A DNA stretch of 64,000 bases from Desulfotalea sp. (GTDB lineage: Bacteria; Desulfobacterota; Desulfobulbia; Desulfobulbales; Desulfocapsaceae), in assembly GCA_002733995.1 (NCBI GenBank), contig NVXR01000033.1:111249-175248 (forward strand). The letters are read 5' to 3'. Shown piece after piece: positions 1 through 8,629 of the stretch; within the stretch, counting starts at the first letter, position 1; each line of letters begins with the position of its first letter. Made by a program: the position numbers and the translations under genes. Under the pieces are notes generated by a model. It saw only the letters and a list, made by a program, of their open reading frames with translations. It did not search any database and was not told the DNA's origin.

Positions 1-673
1 TGAGGAAAGGAAAATTCTCGCAGAACACGGAGATTCATATCGCAGCTACAAGGAACGGGTGTCTATGTTTTTTCCTGTAAAATGGCTGTTGCGTAGGTAG
101 TATTAAACAGAGTCTGTTGGCTTGGTTAATGTGCTGCAATAGTGGTGGAAGTACTGTTTTGTTTTGCATGGCGGACAACCTTCTGTTATAAGCACCGGTC
201 TTTGGCTGGTCCTGTGACTGTTGCAATGCAGTCCGTGGGTTCTCTTGTATGGGCTAAACGATCGCTTGTAGCTCTTTAGTGATGCTGCAAAATTCTTTAA
301 TTGAGGCGGTAATCACACGACTATTATTGCTGAGGGCTTTAATGGGCCTTGTTGGAGTGTTGCTAAACAGTTACTCAACAGATATGGTGTCAATTAAAGC
401 GTATTTTTCATGACAATAGTATTGTTTTCAGGTAAGTGATTGGGAACAAAAATGTACGGTGGTTTATTGCAAAAAAATATTTGCATGTCGTAGCACCTGA
501 ACTGCTGAAAATGCGAGTTATGGTTGTGGTTGGGCTACAAACGTGTAAACATACTTAGACGTTTGCAAAGAAAAATAGCTTCGCTGAAAGTGTCACTCAA
601 GGTATCTATCCTGGCTTATTTGCCGGTTACCGGGGCTGATGAAGTCCTTGAACAAAATGATGGTTTAAAGGTA
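1..673. other. Gene-free left edge
   Basis: No convincing gene is visible. The only open frame (63 codons, minus strand, 35-226) has no recognisable domain and no good ribosome-binding site. The stretch is AT-rich and probably holds the upstream region of serB. I found no clear terminator or RNA gene. Confidence 0.5.
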
Positions 674-1552
674 ATGGGTCATATTCTTATCCTCGTTTCT
701 TCTGCTAGTGGTGCGCCACTCTTAGAAGAACATCTTATTTGTGTTGGGCGTCTAGCAGGTGCGGAAAAGCGTTTATGGAACTGGTTGAAACCAGGAAAGG
801 CCGCTGAAATTGTGCTAGAGACTCTTCCTGAGAAGTGGTCACGCTCTTCTGTGGAAGAGGTGTTGGCTCAACAGCGGATAGATTTTTTTGTAATAAAAGA
901 TGACGAGTGCAGGAAAAAGAAACTCCTTATCTCGGACATGGATAATACCATGATCATCGGTGAAACCCTGGATGACCTTGCTGATGTCTGTGGTTTAAAA
1001 GAAGAAATAGCTGCGATTACAGAACAAGCTATGTGCGGGCTACTCGATTTCCCTGAAGCTTTACGTACCCGGGTTATGATGTTGAAAGGGCTTACGCAAG
1101 CATCCCTGGGAGAGACTGCCGCAGGGATCCAATACATGCCGGGTGGGGAGAAGCTGGTTCGTGTTATGAAGGAAAATGGTGCTTACTGTGTGCTGGTTTC
1201 CGGTGGCTTTACGTGCTTTACTAAAGGTGTTGCAGGGCACTTTGGCTTCCATGTTTACCATGGCAATGTGTTGGAACTTTGCGATAATAAGCTCACCGGG
1301 CGCGTTGTGGAGCCGATCCTGGATCACCAGACAAAGCTGTCTCTTTTGCAACAGTACGCAAGGGATCTGCAAATATCCGAAGCCGACTGTTTGGCGGTGG
1401 GTGATGGTGCCAACGATTTGGAGATGATTGCCGCTGCAGGCTTGGGTGTTGGTTTTCATCCTAAGGCCTATTTGCAAAAGAGAGCCCAAAACTCAGTCCT
1501 TTATGGGGATCTTACAGCTCTTCTCTACATTCAAGGGTACAAAGACTTCTAG
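674..1552 (+). CDS. serB: Phosphoserine phosphatase SerB
   Basis: Hydrolyses O-phosphoserine to serine, the last step of serine synthesis; a cytoplasmic HAD-superfamily enzyme of 292 aa. HAD motif I (DMDNT) has the catalytic aspartates at D88 and D90. Motif II is VSGGFT near residue 175, and the metal-binding GDGANDLEM is near residue 243. The protein ends in DLTALLYIQGY, typical of the alphaproteobacterial-type SerB. The reading frame is open back to 524, but I chose the ATG at 674 because MGHILILVSS aligns with the usual start of this subfamily; the ribosome-binding site there is weak (AAAGG). Roughly the first 85 residues are the poorly conserved N-terminal domain of SerB. It stands alone, with 400 bp before the next gene. 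Function is secure; the start is less so. Confidence 0.88.
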   Translation: MGHILILVSSASGAPLLEEHLICVGRLAGAEKRLWNWLKPGKAAEIVLETLPEKWSRSSVEEVLAQQRIDFFVIKDDECRKKKLLISDMDNTMIIGETLDDLADVCGLKEEIAAITEQAMCGLLDFPEALRTRVMMLKGLTQASLGETAAGIQYMPGGEKLVRVMKENGAYCVLVSGGFTCFTKGVAGHFGFHVYHGNVLELCDNKLTGRVVEPILDHQTKLSLLQQYARDLQISEADCLAVGDGANDLEMIAAAGLGVGFHPKAYLQKRAQNSVLYGDLTALLYIQGYKDF

Positions 1553-1952
1553 CTCGTGGTTCTTTGCTACATTGTATCTTACTTCAAGTAGAGGCGTGTA
1601 GATAAGCGCATTTTTCACTGTAATAGTAATGCTATACAGAATATTTTGTTGTTTCGTCGCATCTTGTAAAAGACGCTATCACCTTGTGGTATACCAAAGA
1701 CTACCTGTCCTTTCCTCTCTTCTCTGCGAAAATCTTAGGTCGTGACCCGTTCTACATTCTTCTTTTTTATATAATTCATTGAATTTGTGTATTATATGAA
1801 CATAATAATTGTATGGTTTTTTGGGAAATAGAGCGGCTGTTGCTGCTGCTCTTCTTCTATAAGTCCCCTTTCTTGAGCCTGAAGTGTGTTAGGTTTTTAA
1901 GGGGTGCTAAAGTTGTTGTTGTAGGGGGGGAACCTCTTAGGGAGTGTGGCTG
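1553..1952. other. Intergenic region upstream of metF
   Basis: 400 bp without a gene. It is AT-rich around 1765-1810, where a TTGAAT at 1779-1784 precedes an ATAATA-like box at 17 bp spacing. This is a weak promoter candidate for metF. I could not recognise a SAM, cobalamin or THF riboswitch. Confidence 0.4.
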
Positions 1953-3452
1953 ATGAATCGCATTTTTAATGATGATATTTCTGCAAATGACAAATTTGTA
2001 GTTACCCTAGAACTGGTACCTGGGCGGGAGTCCGGTGGTCGGACTACGGATAGTATCAAAGAAATTGCAAATCAGGCTTTTAAGGATGGGCGAATCAGTG
2101 CCGTTTCAATTACGGATAATCCCGGTGGTAACCCTGCCTTGAGTCCTGATGTGCTCGGACGTGATATCCTCGATCGTGGTATGGATGTTATCGTTCATTT
2201 TACCTGCCGGGACGCTAATAGAATGGGGTTGGAAAGTCGAGCCTTGCAACTCGCCCATATGGGTCTAAGGAATATCCTTACACTTACGGGCGACTTTGCA
2301 GGTGAAGGGTTTGGCGGGCGTGGGGCAGCTGTTTTTGATTTTGATTCTGTGGTCCTCACTTCTATGTTGAAGGATTTGAACCGGCGTCTCATAAGGTCTG
2401 GTGACGAGGCCGTATTTATCACCGGCTGTGCGGTTTCACCCTTTAAGTATACAGAAGCTGAAAGCTGGGTACAATATAAGAAACTGGAGCGTAAAGTTGA
2501 AGAAGGAGCCTCATTCACCATCACCCAATTGGGTTACGATGTCGATAAATATGAAGAGCTGCTGCTTTTTATGAGGGACAAGGACATGCAAATTCCAGCT
2601 CTTGCCTCTCTGTATCATTTGGGAAAGGGCTCTGCACGGGTGATGAATGCTGGTAAGGTCCCTGGGGTTCATGTGTCCCAAGAACTGTTGCAAAAGATCG
2701 CAGGGCAGTGGGATGTGCCTGATGTCGGACGTAGGGAAGCTGTGGAAAGAACGGCAAGACTTGGGGTCGTTTTGAAAGGAATTGGCTATAAAGGCATACA
2801 TATTGGCGGTATTCATGGCAATTTTGATGCAGTGGAAAAAATCCTCGACAGGATGGAGGCAATTGAACACAACTGGGAGGAGTACCGAGAGGAATTTACA
2901 GAAGACAGGAAGAACCGCTTTTACCTCTACCGTAGAGATTTTGATCCAAAACGCAAGATTCCTGCGACCAAGCCTATTGAGATCAACTTGACAGAGAGCT
3001 GTCATTATCTCTTCTTACGAACCGCCCACGAGATTTTTTTTGATAAAAAGGCAAGCCTTGCTCCGGTTTACAAAAAAGTATCATTCAGCCTTGATAAGGC
3101 GAAAAGGTCTTGGATTCTTAAAAGATTCTTTGAAGACCCATTTAAGAAAATTATGCTCTCCTGCGAGGGGTGTGGGGATTGTGGCATCCAGCATGTCGGA
3201 TTTCTTTGTCCCGAGTCGGGGTGTCCAAAGCATACCAGAAACGGTGCTTGTGGTGGGAGTAAAGATGGATACTGCGAGGTTAATGTTGATAGGTTGTGCG
3301 TCTGGGTGCGGGCCTATAGGCGAATGAAGAAATATGGGGAGTTGGAGAAGCTGACGGCAGAGTTTGTTCCGCCTAGGCTCTGGGAATTAAAGGATACGTC
3401 TTCATGGGTAAATTTTCACCTTGACCGGGATCATCAAAAAGAGCAAAAATAG
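1953..3452 (+). CDS. metF: Methylenetetrahydrofolate reductase fused to a MetV-type C-terminal domain
   Basis: Reduces 5,10-methylene-THF to 5-methyl-THF for methionine synthesis or, in acetyl-CoA-pathway organisms, for C1 oxidation or reduction. The protein is 499 aa. Residues 1 to about 300 are a MetF-like barrel (TLELVPGR start, LTLTGDFAG). The C-terminal third carries a cysteine-rich MTHFR_C/MetV segment starting near residue 404 (CEGCGDCG, then further cysteines to about 460), expected to bind zinc or iron-sulfur. MetF and MetV are separate genes in acetogens; here they are one chain. Start: a GTG at 1944 is in frame, but the ATG at 1953 sits 8 bp after AGGGAG, so I prefer it. The gene is monocistronic and converges on kdsB. 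The electron donor is not evident from the sequence. Confidence 0.88.
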   Translation: MNRIFNDDISANDKFVVTLELVPGRESGGRTTDSIKEIANQAFKDGRISAVSITDNPGGNPALSPDVLGRDILDRGMDVIVHFTCRDANRMGLESRALQLAHMGLRNILTLTGDFAGEGFGGRGAAVFDFDSVVLTSMLKDLNRRLIRSGDEAVFITGCAVSPFKYTEAESWVQYKKLERKVEEGASFTITQLGYDVDKYEELLLFMRDKDMQIPALASLYHLGKGSARVMNAGKVPGVHVSQELLQKIAGQWDVPDVGRREAVERTARLGVVLKGIGYKGIHIGGIHGNFDAVEKILDRMEAIEHNWEEYREEFTEDRKNRFYLYRRDFDPKRKIPATKPIEINLTESCHYLFLRTAHEIFFDKKASLAPVYKKVSFSLDKAKRSWILKRFFEDPFKKIMLSCEGCGDCGIQHVGFLCPESGCPKHTRNGACGGSKDGYCEVNVDRLCVWVRAYRRMKKYGELEKLTAEFVPPRLWELKDTSSWVNFHLDRDHQKEQK

Positions 3453-3454
3453 AT

Positions 3455-3505
3455 GCAACATCCCACCGTAGAGATGTTGCAAAACCTGTCTTTACGGTAG
3501 GTTTT
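3455..3505. terminator. Paired hairpins between convergent metF and kdsB
   Basis: Two inverted repeats lie back to back: GCAACATC/GATGTTGC (3455-3480), then AAAACCT/AGGTTTT (3481-3505). The second overlaps the 3' end of kdsB. They probably terminate transcription in both directions. Confidence 0.55.
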
Positions 3506-4250
3506 GTAGCTTTTTCATCTGGTCGCTGATGAGTTCTAGGTCTTCAGGGCGGTCGACCCCAAAGCCTTGGTAGTCTGTCATAACGACATATACACCCATA
3601 CCTGCCTCAAGTAAGCGTAACTGCTCCAGCTTTTCAATCTTTTCAAGAGGGCTTGGTGGCAGAGATGTGAAGGTTTTAAGGGCCGACAATCTGTAGGCAT
3701 AGAGCCCGATATGTAGGAGGTAATTTGTGTCTTTTTTCTCAATATCTCTGATGTGGGGGATTTTTGATCTTGAGAAATAGAGGGCGAAGCCTTTTTCCGA
3801 ACGTACGACCTTGACGCGATCCGGGTTTTCTGCCTGCTTGGAGTCAATGATACGGGCAAGTGTTGTCACTTGAATATCCGGATTAGCAAAGGGCTCAACC
3901 AGTTTTCGGGGCATGTTCAAATCCAGAGCCGGTTCATCGCCTTGTATGTTGACGACGATTGACTCATCTTCAAGACCAAGTATATCGGCCGCCTCTTTAA
4001 TCCTATCTGAACCACTGGGGTGGTTTGGATCCGTCATCACGACAGGGACATCAAGCTTTTTTGCGGCGGTAAATATTCTCTCATCGTCTGTGGCAAGACA
4101 CACCTTCTGCATGAGTTTGCATTTGGATGCACGTTCGTAGACCCAGTAGAACATTGGTTTGCCGAGAATGTTGGCAAGGGGTTTCCCCGGGAATCTGGCG
4201 GATTTATATCGAGCTGGAATAATAGCGTAGCAAGGTGGTAGGCTGCTCAT
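3492..4250 (-). CDS. kdsB: 3-deoxy-manno-octulosonate cytidylyltransferase (CMP-KDO synthetase)
   Basis: Activates KDO with CTP to CMP-KDO, the sugar donor for the inner core of lipopolysaccharide. The 252 aa length is normal for the family. The N-terminal nucleotide-binding signature [15 protein letters not shown] is at residues 11-25, and NIQGDEP lies mid-protein. It is transcribed right after waaA with a single base between the two genes, which suggests translational coupling. Its product is the substrate of waaA, so the pair forms a KDO module. The presence of LPS core genes supports a Gram-negative host. Confidence 0.95.
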   Translation of the reverse strand: MSSLPPCYAIIPARYKSARFPGKPLANILGKPMFYWVYERASKCKLMQKVCLATDDERIFTAAKKLDVPVVMTDPNHPSGSDRIKEAADILGLEDESIVVNIQGDEPALDLNMPRKLVEPFANPDIQVTTLARIIDSKQAENPDRVKVVRSEKGFALYFSRSKIPHIRDIEKKDTNYLLHIGLYAYRLSALKTFTSLPPSPLEKIEKLEQLRLLEAGMGVYVVMTDYQGFGVDRPEDLELISDQMKKLQNLP

Positions 4251-4251
4251 G

Positions 4252-5589
4252 TTATGTATTCTTTATGAGGTGGAGCTTTTCTGTTATTTTCTGGCACACG
4301 AAGTGTGTACCTCCTTTTTTAGGTTCAAAGTATTGTTGAACCTGGGCTAGAATCAATTCTCTATCCACCGGCTGATCGAGTCGGTCCAGCAGGACGGTGG
4401 CTAGGGTATTCTCATTGTCTACTTCTGTCACTAGGCCAATTGTGACAATGTCACGACCTACCCAGCCAAAGTTTCTCCAGTAGGGGCCGATAATGGGCTG
4501 GAGTCCGAATACTAACGGCTCAAGAAAATTCTGGCCACCCAAATTTACAAGAGAGCCACCAACGAAGGTGGTTTGTGCAAGGTTATAGGCCTCGGCGAGT
4601 TCTCCGAAAACATCCCAGATGATAACCTTTTCTGGGGGATTTTCTTTGGAAATCTGGGAACGCTTACTACTTTTGATGTTGTGGGACTTGAGAGTGTCCT
4701 GCCATATTTCCGCCCGGGTGATGTGTTTTGGGAAGACACCTATAGTGATATCCGGACGAGCGGACAAGATAATTTTTATGGTGGCAATGATCTTGTCTTC
4801 TTCTTCTTTGCGTATTGATCCGAGGAGGATAAATGGTTTGTCTTGGGGCAATAGGTCCAACAACTTTTTGTTTTTGTTTTTGTTGGGCATGGGAGTGATG
4901 CGATCAAACTTTATGTTGTGCATCAGTTCAACCTTTTCCTCCCCCATAACCTTGGCAAAGCGTTTTTGGTCAAGCTCTGAGATCGCCCAGATCCTATCAG
5001 GCCCATAAGAATGGAAAAAACGACTGAAACGTTTATACGTTCCAGCACTTTTGTCTGACATCCGGCCATTTATAAGAAAGACAGGAACTGCATTTTTTTT
5101 GGCTGTAATGAGAAAGGCGGGCCATAGCTCTGTCTCTAAGATAATCACCAGCCGAGGGGAGTAGAGAGAAAAGGCTTTTTCCATAAGAAAGGGAGCATCA
5201 AATGGAAAATAGGCAACCTCTATTTCAAGGTGGTTCGTTGCTTGTTTCTCTCTGCCCTTATTAAGGCTATCTACTCCTTCTTTGGTGCCGGAAGTGATGA
5301 GTATCTTGTGCTTTTTTGTGGCATCTAAGGTTTTGGCCAGCTCTTCAAGAACCATGTTTGTTAACAAGGATTCACCACCAGATGCCGCCTGTATCCAGAG
5401 GTCAAAAGGGCCTGGTGGAGATTTTTGCAAAACTCTTTCCTGCCAGCCAAAAGAGGTGCGTCGAGCTCGTTTTAGAATGGGGAGTGCCAGCCGCCAGGCA
5501 AGGCTATAGATATTGAGAAAGATGTTAATCAAAAGATAACAGCGCCGTTGAAGTTTTCTGAGGGAATCATATCTGAATCCAAATCTCAT
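4252..5589 (-). CDS. waaA: 3-deoxy-D-manno-octulosonic acid (KDO) transferase
   Basis: Transfers KDO from CMP-KDO to lipid IVA at the inner face of the cytoplasmic membrane. At 445 aa it is close to the usual length of about 425. A hydrophobic N-terminal stretch (about residues 17-38) should anchor it. Family motifs seen: [10 protein letters not shown] near residue 65 (usually SVGE), the acceptor-domain motif ETELWP, INGRMSD, and a GT-B C-terminal domain with FVGGSLV and GGQNFLEP. The ATG at 5589 begins MRFGFRYDS; the extra N-terminal residues make the exact start slightly uncertain. It is first in the waaA-kdsB pair. Confidence 0.93.
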   Translation of the reverse strand: MRFGFRYDSLRKLQRRCYLLINIFLNIYSLAWRLALPILKRARRTSFGWQERVLQKSPPGPFDLWIQAASGGESLLTNMVLEELAKTLDATKKHKILITSGTKEGVDSLNKGREKQATNHLEIEVAYFPFDAPFLMEKAFSLYSPRLVIILETELWPAFLITAKKNAVPVFLINGRMSDKSAGTYKRFSRFFHSYGPDRIWAISELDQKRFAKVMGEEKVELMHNIKFDRITPMPNKNKNKKLLDLLPQDKPFILLGSIRKEEEDKIIATIKIILSARPDITIGVFPKHITRAEIWQDTLKSHNIKSSKRSQISKENPPEKVIIWDVFGELAEAYNLAQTTFVGGSLVNLGGQNFLEPLVFGLQPIIGPYWRNFGWVGRDIVTIGLVTEVDNENTLATVLLDRLDQPVDRELILAQVQQYFEPKKGGTHFVCQKITEKLHLIKNT

Positions 5590-5955
5590 TTTGAGAAGAT
5601 TCTAGCTTGTTTTGTGACCATTTTCAATGGTATTTCAGTAAAACCTAAATTTTGCAAACGTCCATTGCTTTGAGTTGTTACGTCTTGGGGGTGTAGTGGG
5701 TGGAGGGCTATTGCAAAGCTCAGATAGCGAAGGCTTGTGATCTGTAATTTTCAAAGCAAATAAGGCAAAACTCTGCATTATCGGAACAATAAAATGGCAG
5801 AAAATATAGAATAATCTAACTTAGGTAAAAGAAAAGGGAGGTGCTACTGTTAAATAGAGTCTTGGAGGATTTTAGATGGGGCGATACGGTAATGGCGTTG
5901 CGGGCAATGGTCTACCCGCAACGGTGTGATTCACAATCTTTATGGGAGCTGCTGG
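5590..5955. other. Intergenic region between waaA and the 3' end of the glp operon
   Basis: 366 bp, AT-rich, with no supported gene. It should contain the waaA-kdsB promoter on the minus strand and the end of the glp transcript. The only strong structure is the hairpin at 5896-5923. A short plus-strand frame (5841-6122) mostly shadows glpC. Confidence 0.45.
5896..5923 (-). terminator. Hairpin downstream of glpC
   Basis: Perfect 9-bp inverted repeat CGTTGCGGG/CCCGCAACG with a 10-base loop, about 33 bp past the glpC stop codon on the minus strand. No T-run follows, so it may act as a transcript-end stabiliser rather than a classical intrinsic terminator. Confidence 0.5.
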
Positions 5956-7236
5956 TTAGTCGAGCAGGGCAAGGAGGTCTGGCCCGAGGTAGGTACGCTC
6001 ATTTTCGCCGAGGATACCTAGGGAAAGACAAATCAGAGTCCAGAAGTGGACTACCCCATAATCACCACCATAAAAATGGCCGATATCTTCCATCTGTGAA
6101 TGGCAGTTATGGCATGGGGTGAGTACGTATGCCGCCTTGGTTGCCGCGATTTGGTCAAATTTACGTTTACCATAGGCGCGTCTGTGGTCGGTCATACCCG
6201 CCTGGAGAAAGCCACCACCACCACCACAGCAGTAGTTGGCACTACGATTAGGCTGCATGTCGATGAAATTCTCTTCTCCGACAAGTTTTTTTACTACAAA
6301 GCGCATATCATCGGCGATGGAATCGCCGTAGGCTTTTCGTACAATCATACAGGGGTCTTGTACGGTAAACTTGATATTGTTTACATTCCAGTCTGAGTTT
6401 ACCGGCAGTTTGCCTTCACGAATCCACTGGGCGTAATAGGTGACAAGACTCTCTAGTTTGAAATTTACATCCATGTTAAACTTATGGATCCCATTCCACA
6501 TGGTGTAATAGCTGTGGCCGCATTCTGTATTGAGCCACACCTTGCAACCCAGCTTGTTTACTGCATCGACACGGGTTTTAATAACCTTATACCAGGCGTC
6601 ATCGTCACCTGAAAACATACAGAAGTTTTCAGCTGCCCATCCCTTGGAAGAGTAGGTCCAATCTGCACCAACCATATCAAAAATCTTCCAGAGGGGAACC
6701 ATTTCATCCGGTTCACTCATCGGTTCTCTTGAGTTCTGGTTAACAAAAAAATGGGTGCCTGGTTTATCCATGGGTGCTTCGAGTTTCTCAAAGCCTGTCT
6801 GGGTTTCGCGGACTTCCTTAAGGACGTCATCAACCACAAAGATAAAATCTTCAGGCGGTAGTCCCATGGCGCTTGTGGAATCTGTGGAGCGAATCAGTTC
6901 GCAGGAGCGTACAATTCCAGAAGGTTTTTTCTCCTGTGGCCAGTTACCCCGGGCGATGAAGACAAGCTGAGAAATATCAATATTCATGGGGCAGACGTGC
7001 TGGCATCTTTTACATTGGGTGCAGCACCAGATCCATGGAGTTGTGGACAGCTCTTCATCCATACCGAGTAGAGCCATACGGATGAATTTTCTAGGATCCA
7101 TATTCTCAAGCCCCGACGCCGGACAACCGGAAGAGCAGAGACCGCAGGTAAGGCATGCCTCAAAACTGGCCCCTTCGGGGAGCAGTTCCATGGCGAGTTC
7201 TTTAAAATTTAATGTAGTTGTTTTTTGATCCGACAT
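5956..7236 (-). CDS. glpC: Anaerobic glycerol-3-phosphate dehydrogenase iron-sulfur subunit (HdrD/DsrK-like)
   Basis: By position and family this is the electron-transfer subunit paired with GlpA and GlpB. It is 426 aa with no transmembrane segment. Two [4Fe-4S] motifs CxxCxxCxxxCP lie at C28-C38 and C72-C82. The C-terminal half has CCG-type cysteine motifs: DPCM, then NYCCGGGGG near residue 345 and TPCHNCHSQ. The middle region contains NTECGHSYY, which recalls DsrK/HmcF/HdrD proteins more than E. coli GlpC. It is last in the glp operon, 22 bp after glpB. Known: GlpC-type subunits pass electrons to menaquinone. Inferred: this version may use another partner, since its sequence leans toward the HdrD/DsrK group. 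Membership of the glp operon is clear; the electron acceptor is not. Confidence 0.8.
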   Translation of the reverse strand: MSDQKTTTLNFKELAMELLPEGASFEACLTCGLCSSGCPASGLENMDPRKFIRMALLGMDEELSTTPWIWCCTQCKRCQHVCPMNIDISQLVFIARGNWPQEKKPSGIVRSCELIRSTDSTSAMGLPPEDFIFVVDDVLKEVRETQTGFEKLEAPMDKPGTHFFVNQNSREPMSEPDEMVPLWKIFDMVGADWTYSSKGWAAENFCMFSGDDDAWYKVIKTRVDAVNKLGCKVWLNTECGHSYYTMWNGIHKFNMDVNFKLESLVTYYAQWIREGKLPVNSDWNVNNIKFTVQDPCMIVRKAYGDSIADDMRFVVKKLVGEENFIDMQPNRSANYCCGGGGGFLQAGMTDHRRAYGKRKFDQIAATKAAYVLTPCHNCHSQMEDIGHFYGGDYGVVHFWTLICLSLGILGENERTYLGPDLLALLD

Positions 7237-7258
7237 GGTTGGTCACACTCCCTGTCGC

Positions 7259-8542
7259 TTATGCGTGTAAAAAATTATCGACAGCTTCTACTGCCTTATA
7301 TGCTGTCGCGATGGCTATACCGGCGCCACTTCGACTACGAATCCAGTCCTGATGGGCGAGGATGATACCGGCGGCAAAAAGACGCTCGTGATACGGCCTC
7401 CCATCTTCACCTATGGGTCTAAATGAATCGTCAATTTCAATCCCTGCCTTATGGATGGCGTGGCCACGGCTGTCGGTGTACTGCTCAAAGTACCAGTCAT
7501 CGCGTTTGGCCGGTTGGGTTACAGGCAGGTTAAGTAGCGATTCATTAATGCCTGTTATATGGGCCTCTAGTCCTCCACTTAAAAAACGACCAGTTGCGAG
7601 GATAACCGCTTTGGCTTTAATGGTGATTGGCCCATGGTTATCTGTCAGGCTCAGGGTGGCGCTGTCGTCGTCGAAGGTGAGTGAGCTTACCTTTTGCTGG
7701 GGGATCAGGATGATACCCTTTTCAGGGAAGACCTGCTCGAACAACTCTCGTAGCCGAATACCTGGCACCGACGGTGGCATTGTCGGGATCTCAAAAATTT
7801 CAAAACCGGTCAATCGTTCCAACTCAGTTTTTATAAAATCAGGATTATGCATACCAAGTACTGCTGGAAGGCCAATGACCTTTGCATTACCTGCCACAGC
7901 TTTTATGGATTCTGCAAGTGCTTCCCGTGTTTTCTCAACCTCAAGGGCGCGGGCCATCACTTCTGGATAAATTTCACCACTCAGCATTTCCGGAAATACG
8001 ATTCGTTCGGCTTTGAGGGTGGGCCACTGTTTGTGAAGATTTGCGACGACTTGCTTGCCGCTAAATCCTTTGAGCCCTTTGAAGTCAACAATGACACATG
8101 CTGTCTTGGCTGCAAAAGCCTTAGGCCCCGCGGCCATAGTTGCTGGGACACAGAGGGTTTTCTTCAGGGTTCCAGCGGGACTGAGCGCCGTAATATTGCT
8201 ATCTCCCGGGCTGGAATAAGCAATACCACATTCCCCTAGAAAGGCGGTAAACTCATTAAATGCTGCTCGGATATCAGCGGCTGAGATGCCGTTTAAGGGG
8301 TGGTCGGGACAGCGGTCTTTTAAGGCCGTAATTGCGTCCCACGGGTTGTCGATCGCCCCCTTGTCTCCCTCTAGTTTTCCCAGTAAATCAAGGTAACCGG
8401 TGGTGTAGGCAACCGCTCCAGTATTACCAACTTGGGCTGTGGTGATTTTTTTATTAAGGGCAAATATGGACGCAGCACAACCGGCTATGCCTGAGCCAAT
8501 CACAGCCAGTTCCGTTTCAAAATAACGAGCTTCTTCTATCAT
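7259..8542 (-). CDS. glpB: Anaerobic glycerol-3-phosphate dehydrogenase subunit B
   Basis: FAD-dependent subunit of the anaerobic glycerol-3-phosphate dehydrogenase, 427 aa (E. coli GlpB is about 419). An N-terminal dinucleotide-binding motif VIGSGIAGCAAS is at about residues 14-25. ILATGRFLSGGLEAH and the C-terminal RSGAGIAIATAY match the GlpB family. The ATG at 8542 has GCGGAG about 6 bp upstream. It lies between glpA (87 bp upstream) and glpC (22 bp downstream). It should help pass electrons from glycerol 3-phosphate oxidation to the iron-sulfur subunit. Confidence 0.9.
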   Translation of the reverse strand: MIEEARYFETELAVIGSGIAGCAASIFALNKKITTAQVGNTGAVAYTTGYLDLLGKLEGDKGAIDNPWDAITALKDRCPDHPLNGISAADIRAAFNEFTAFLGECGIAYSSPGDSNITALSPAGTLKKTLCVPATMAAGPKAFAAKTACVIVDFKGLKGFSGKQVVANLHKQWPTLKAERIVFPEMLSGEIYPEVMARALEVEKTREALAESIKAVAGNAKVIGLPAVLGMHNPDFIKTELERLTGFEIFEIPTMPPSVPGIRLRELFEQVFPEKGIILIPQQKVSSLTFDDDSATLSLTDNHGPITIKAKAVILATGRFLSGGLEAHITGINESLLNLPVTQPAKRDDWYFEQYTDSRGHAIHKAGIEIDDSFRPIGEDGRPYHERLFAAGIILAHQDWIRSRSGAGIAIATAYKAVEAVDNFLHA

Positions 8543-8559
8543 GAACTTCTCCGCAAAAA

Positions 8560-8625
8560 TTGAGATCTAACCCCTGGAAATATGTGCTACACAGGGGGTT
8601 GCTTTCGCAACCTCCTAGGGGCTAA
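8560..8625 (-). other. Hairpins in the glpA-glpB gap
   Basis: Read on the minus strand, the gap holds GGTTGC-GAAA-GCAACC (a stable GNRA-type tetraloop) followed by a second stem CCCCTG/CAGGGG. There is no T-run. They could mark an mRNA processing or stabilisation site that separates glpA from glpBC expression. Confidence 0.45.
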
Positions 8626-8629
8626 GGCG

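Noticed and set aside
35..226. 63-codon minus-strand frame at the left edge
   Set aside because: No domain, no clear start signal; length is within chance.
5841..6122. Short plus-strand frame before and within glpC
   Set aside because: Mostly antisense to glpC, ribosome-binding site poor, no recognisable protein.
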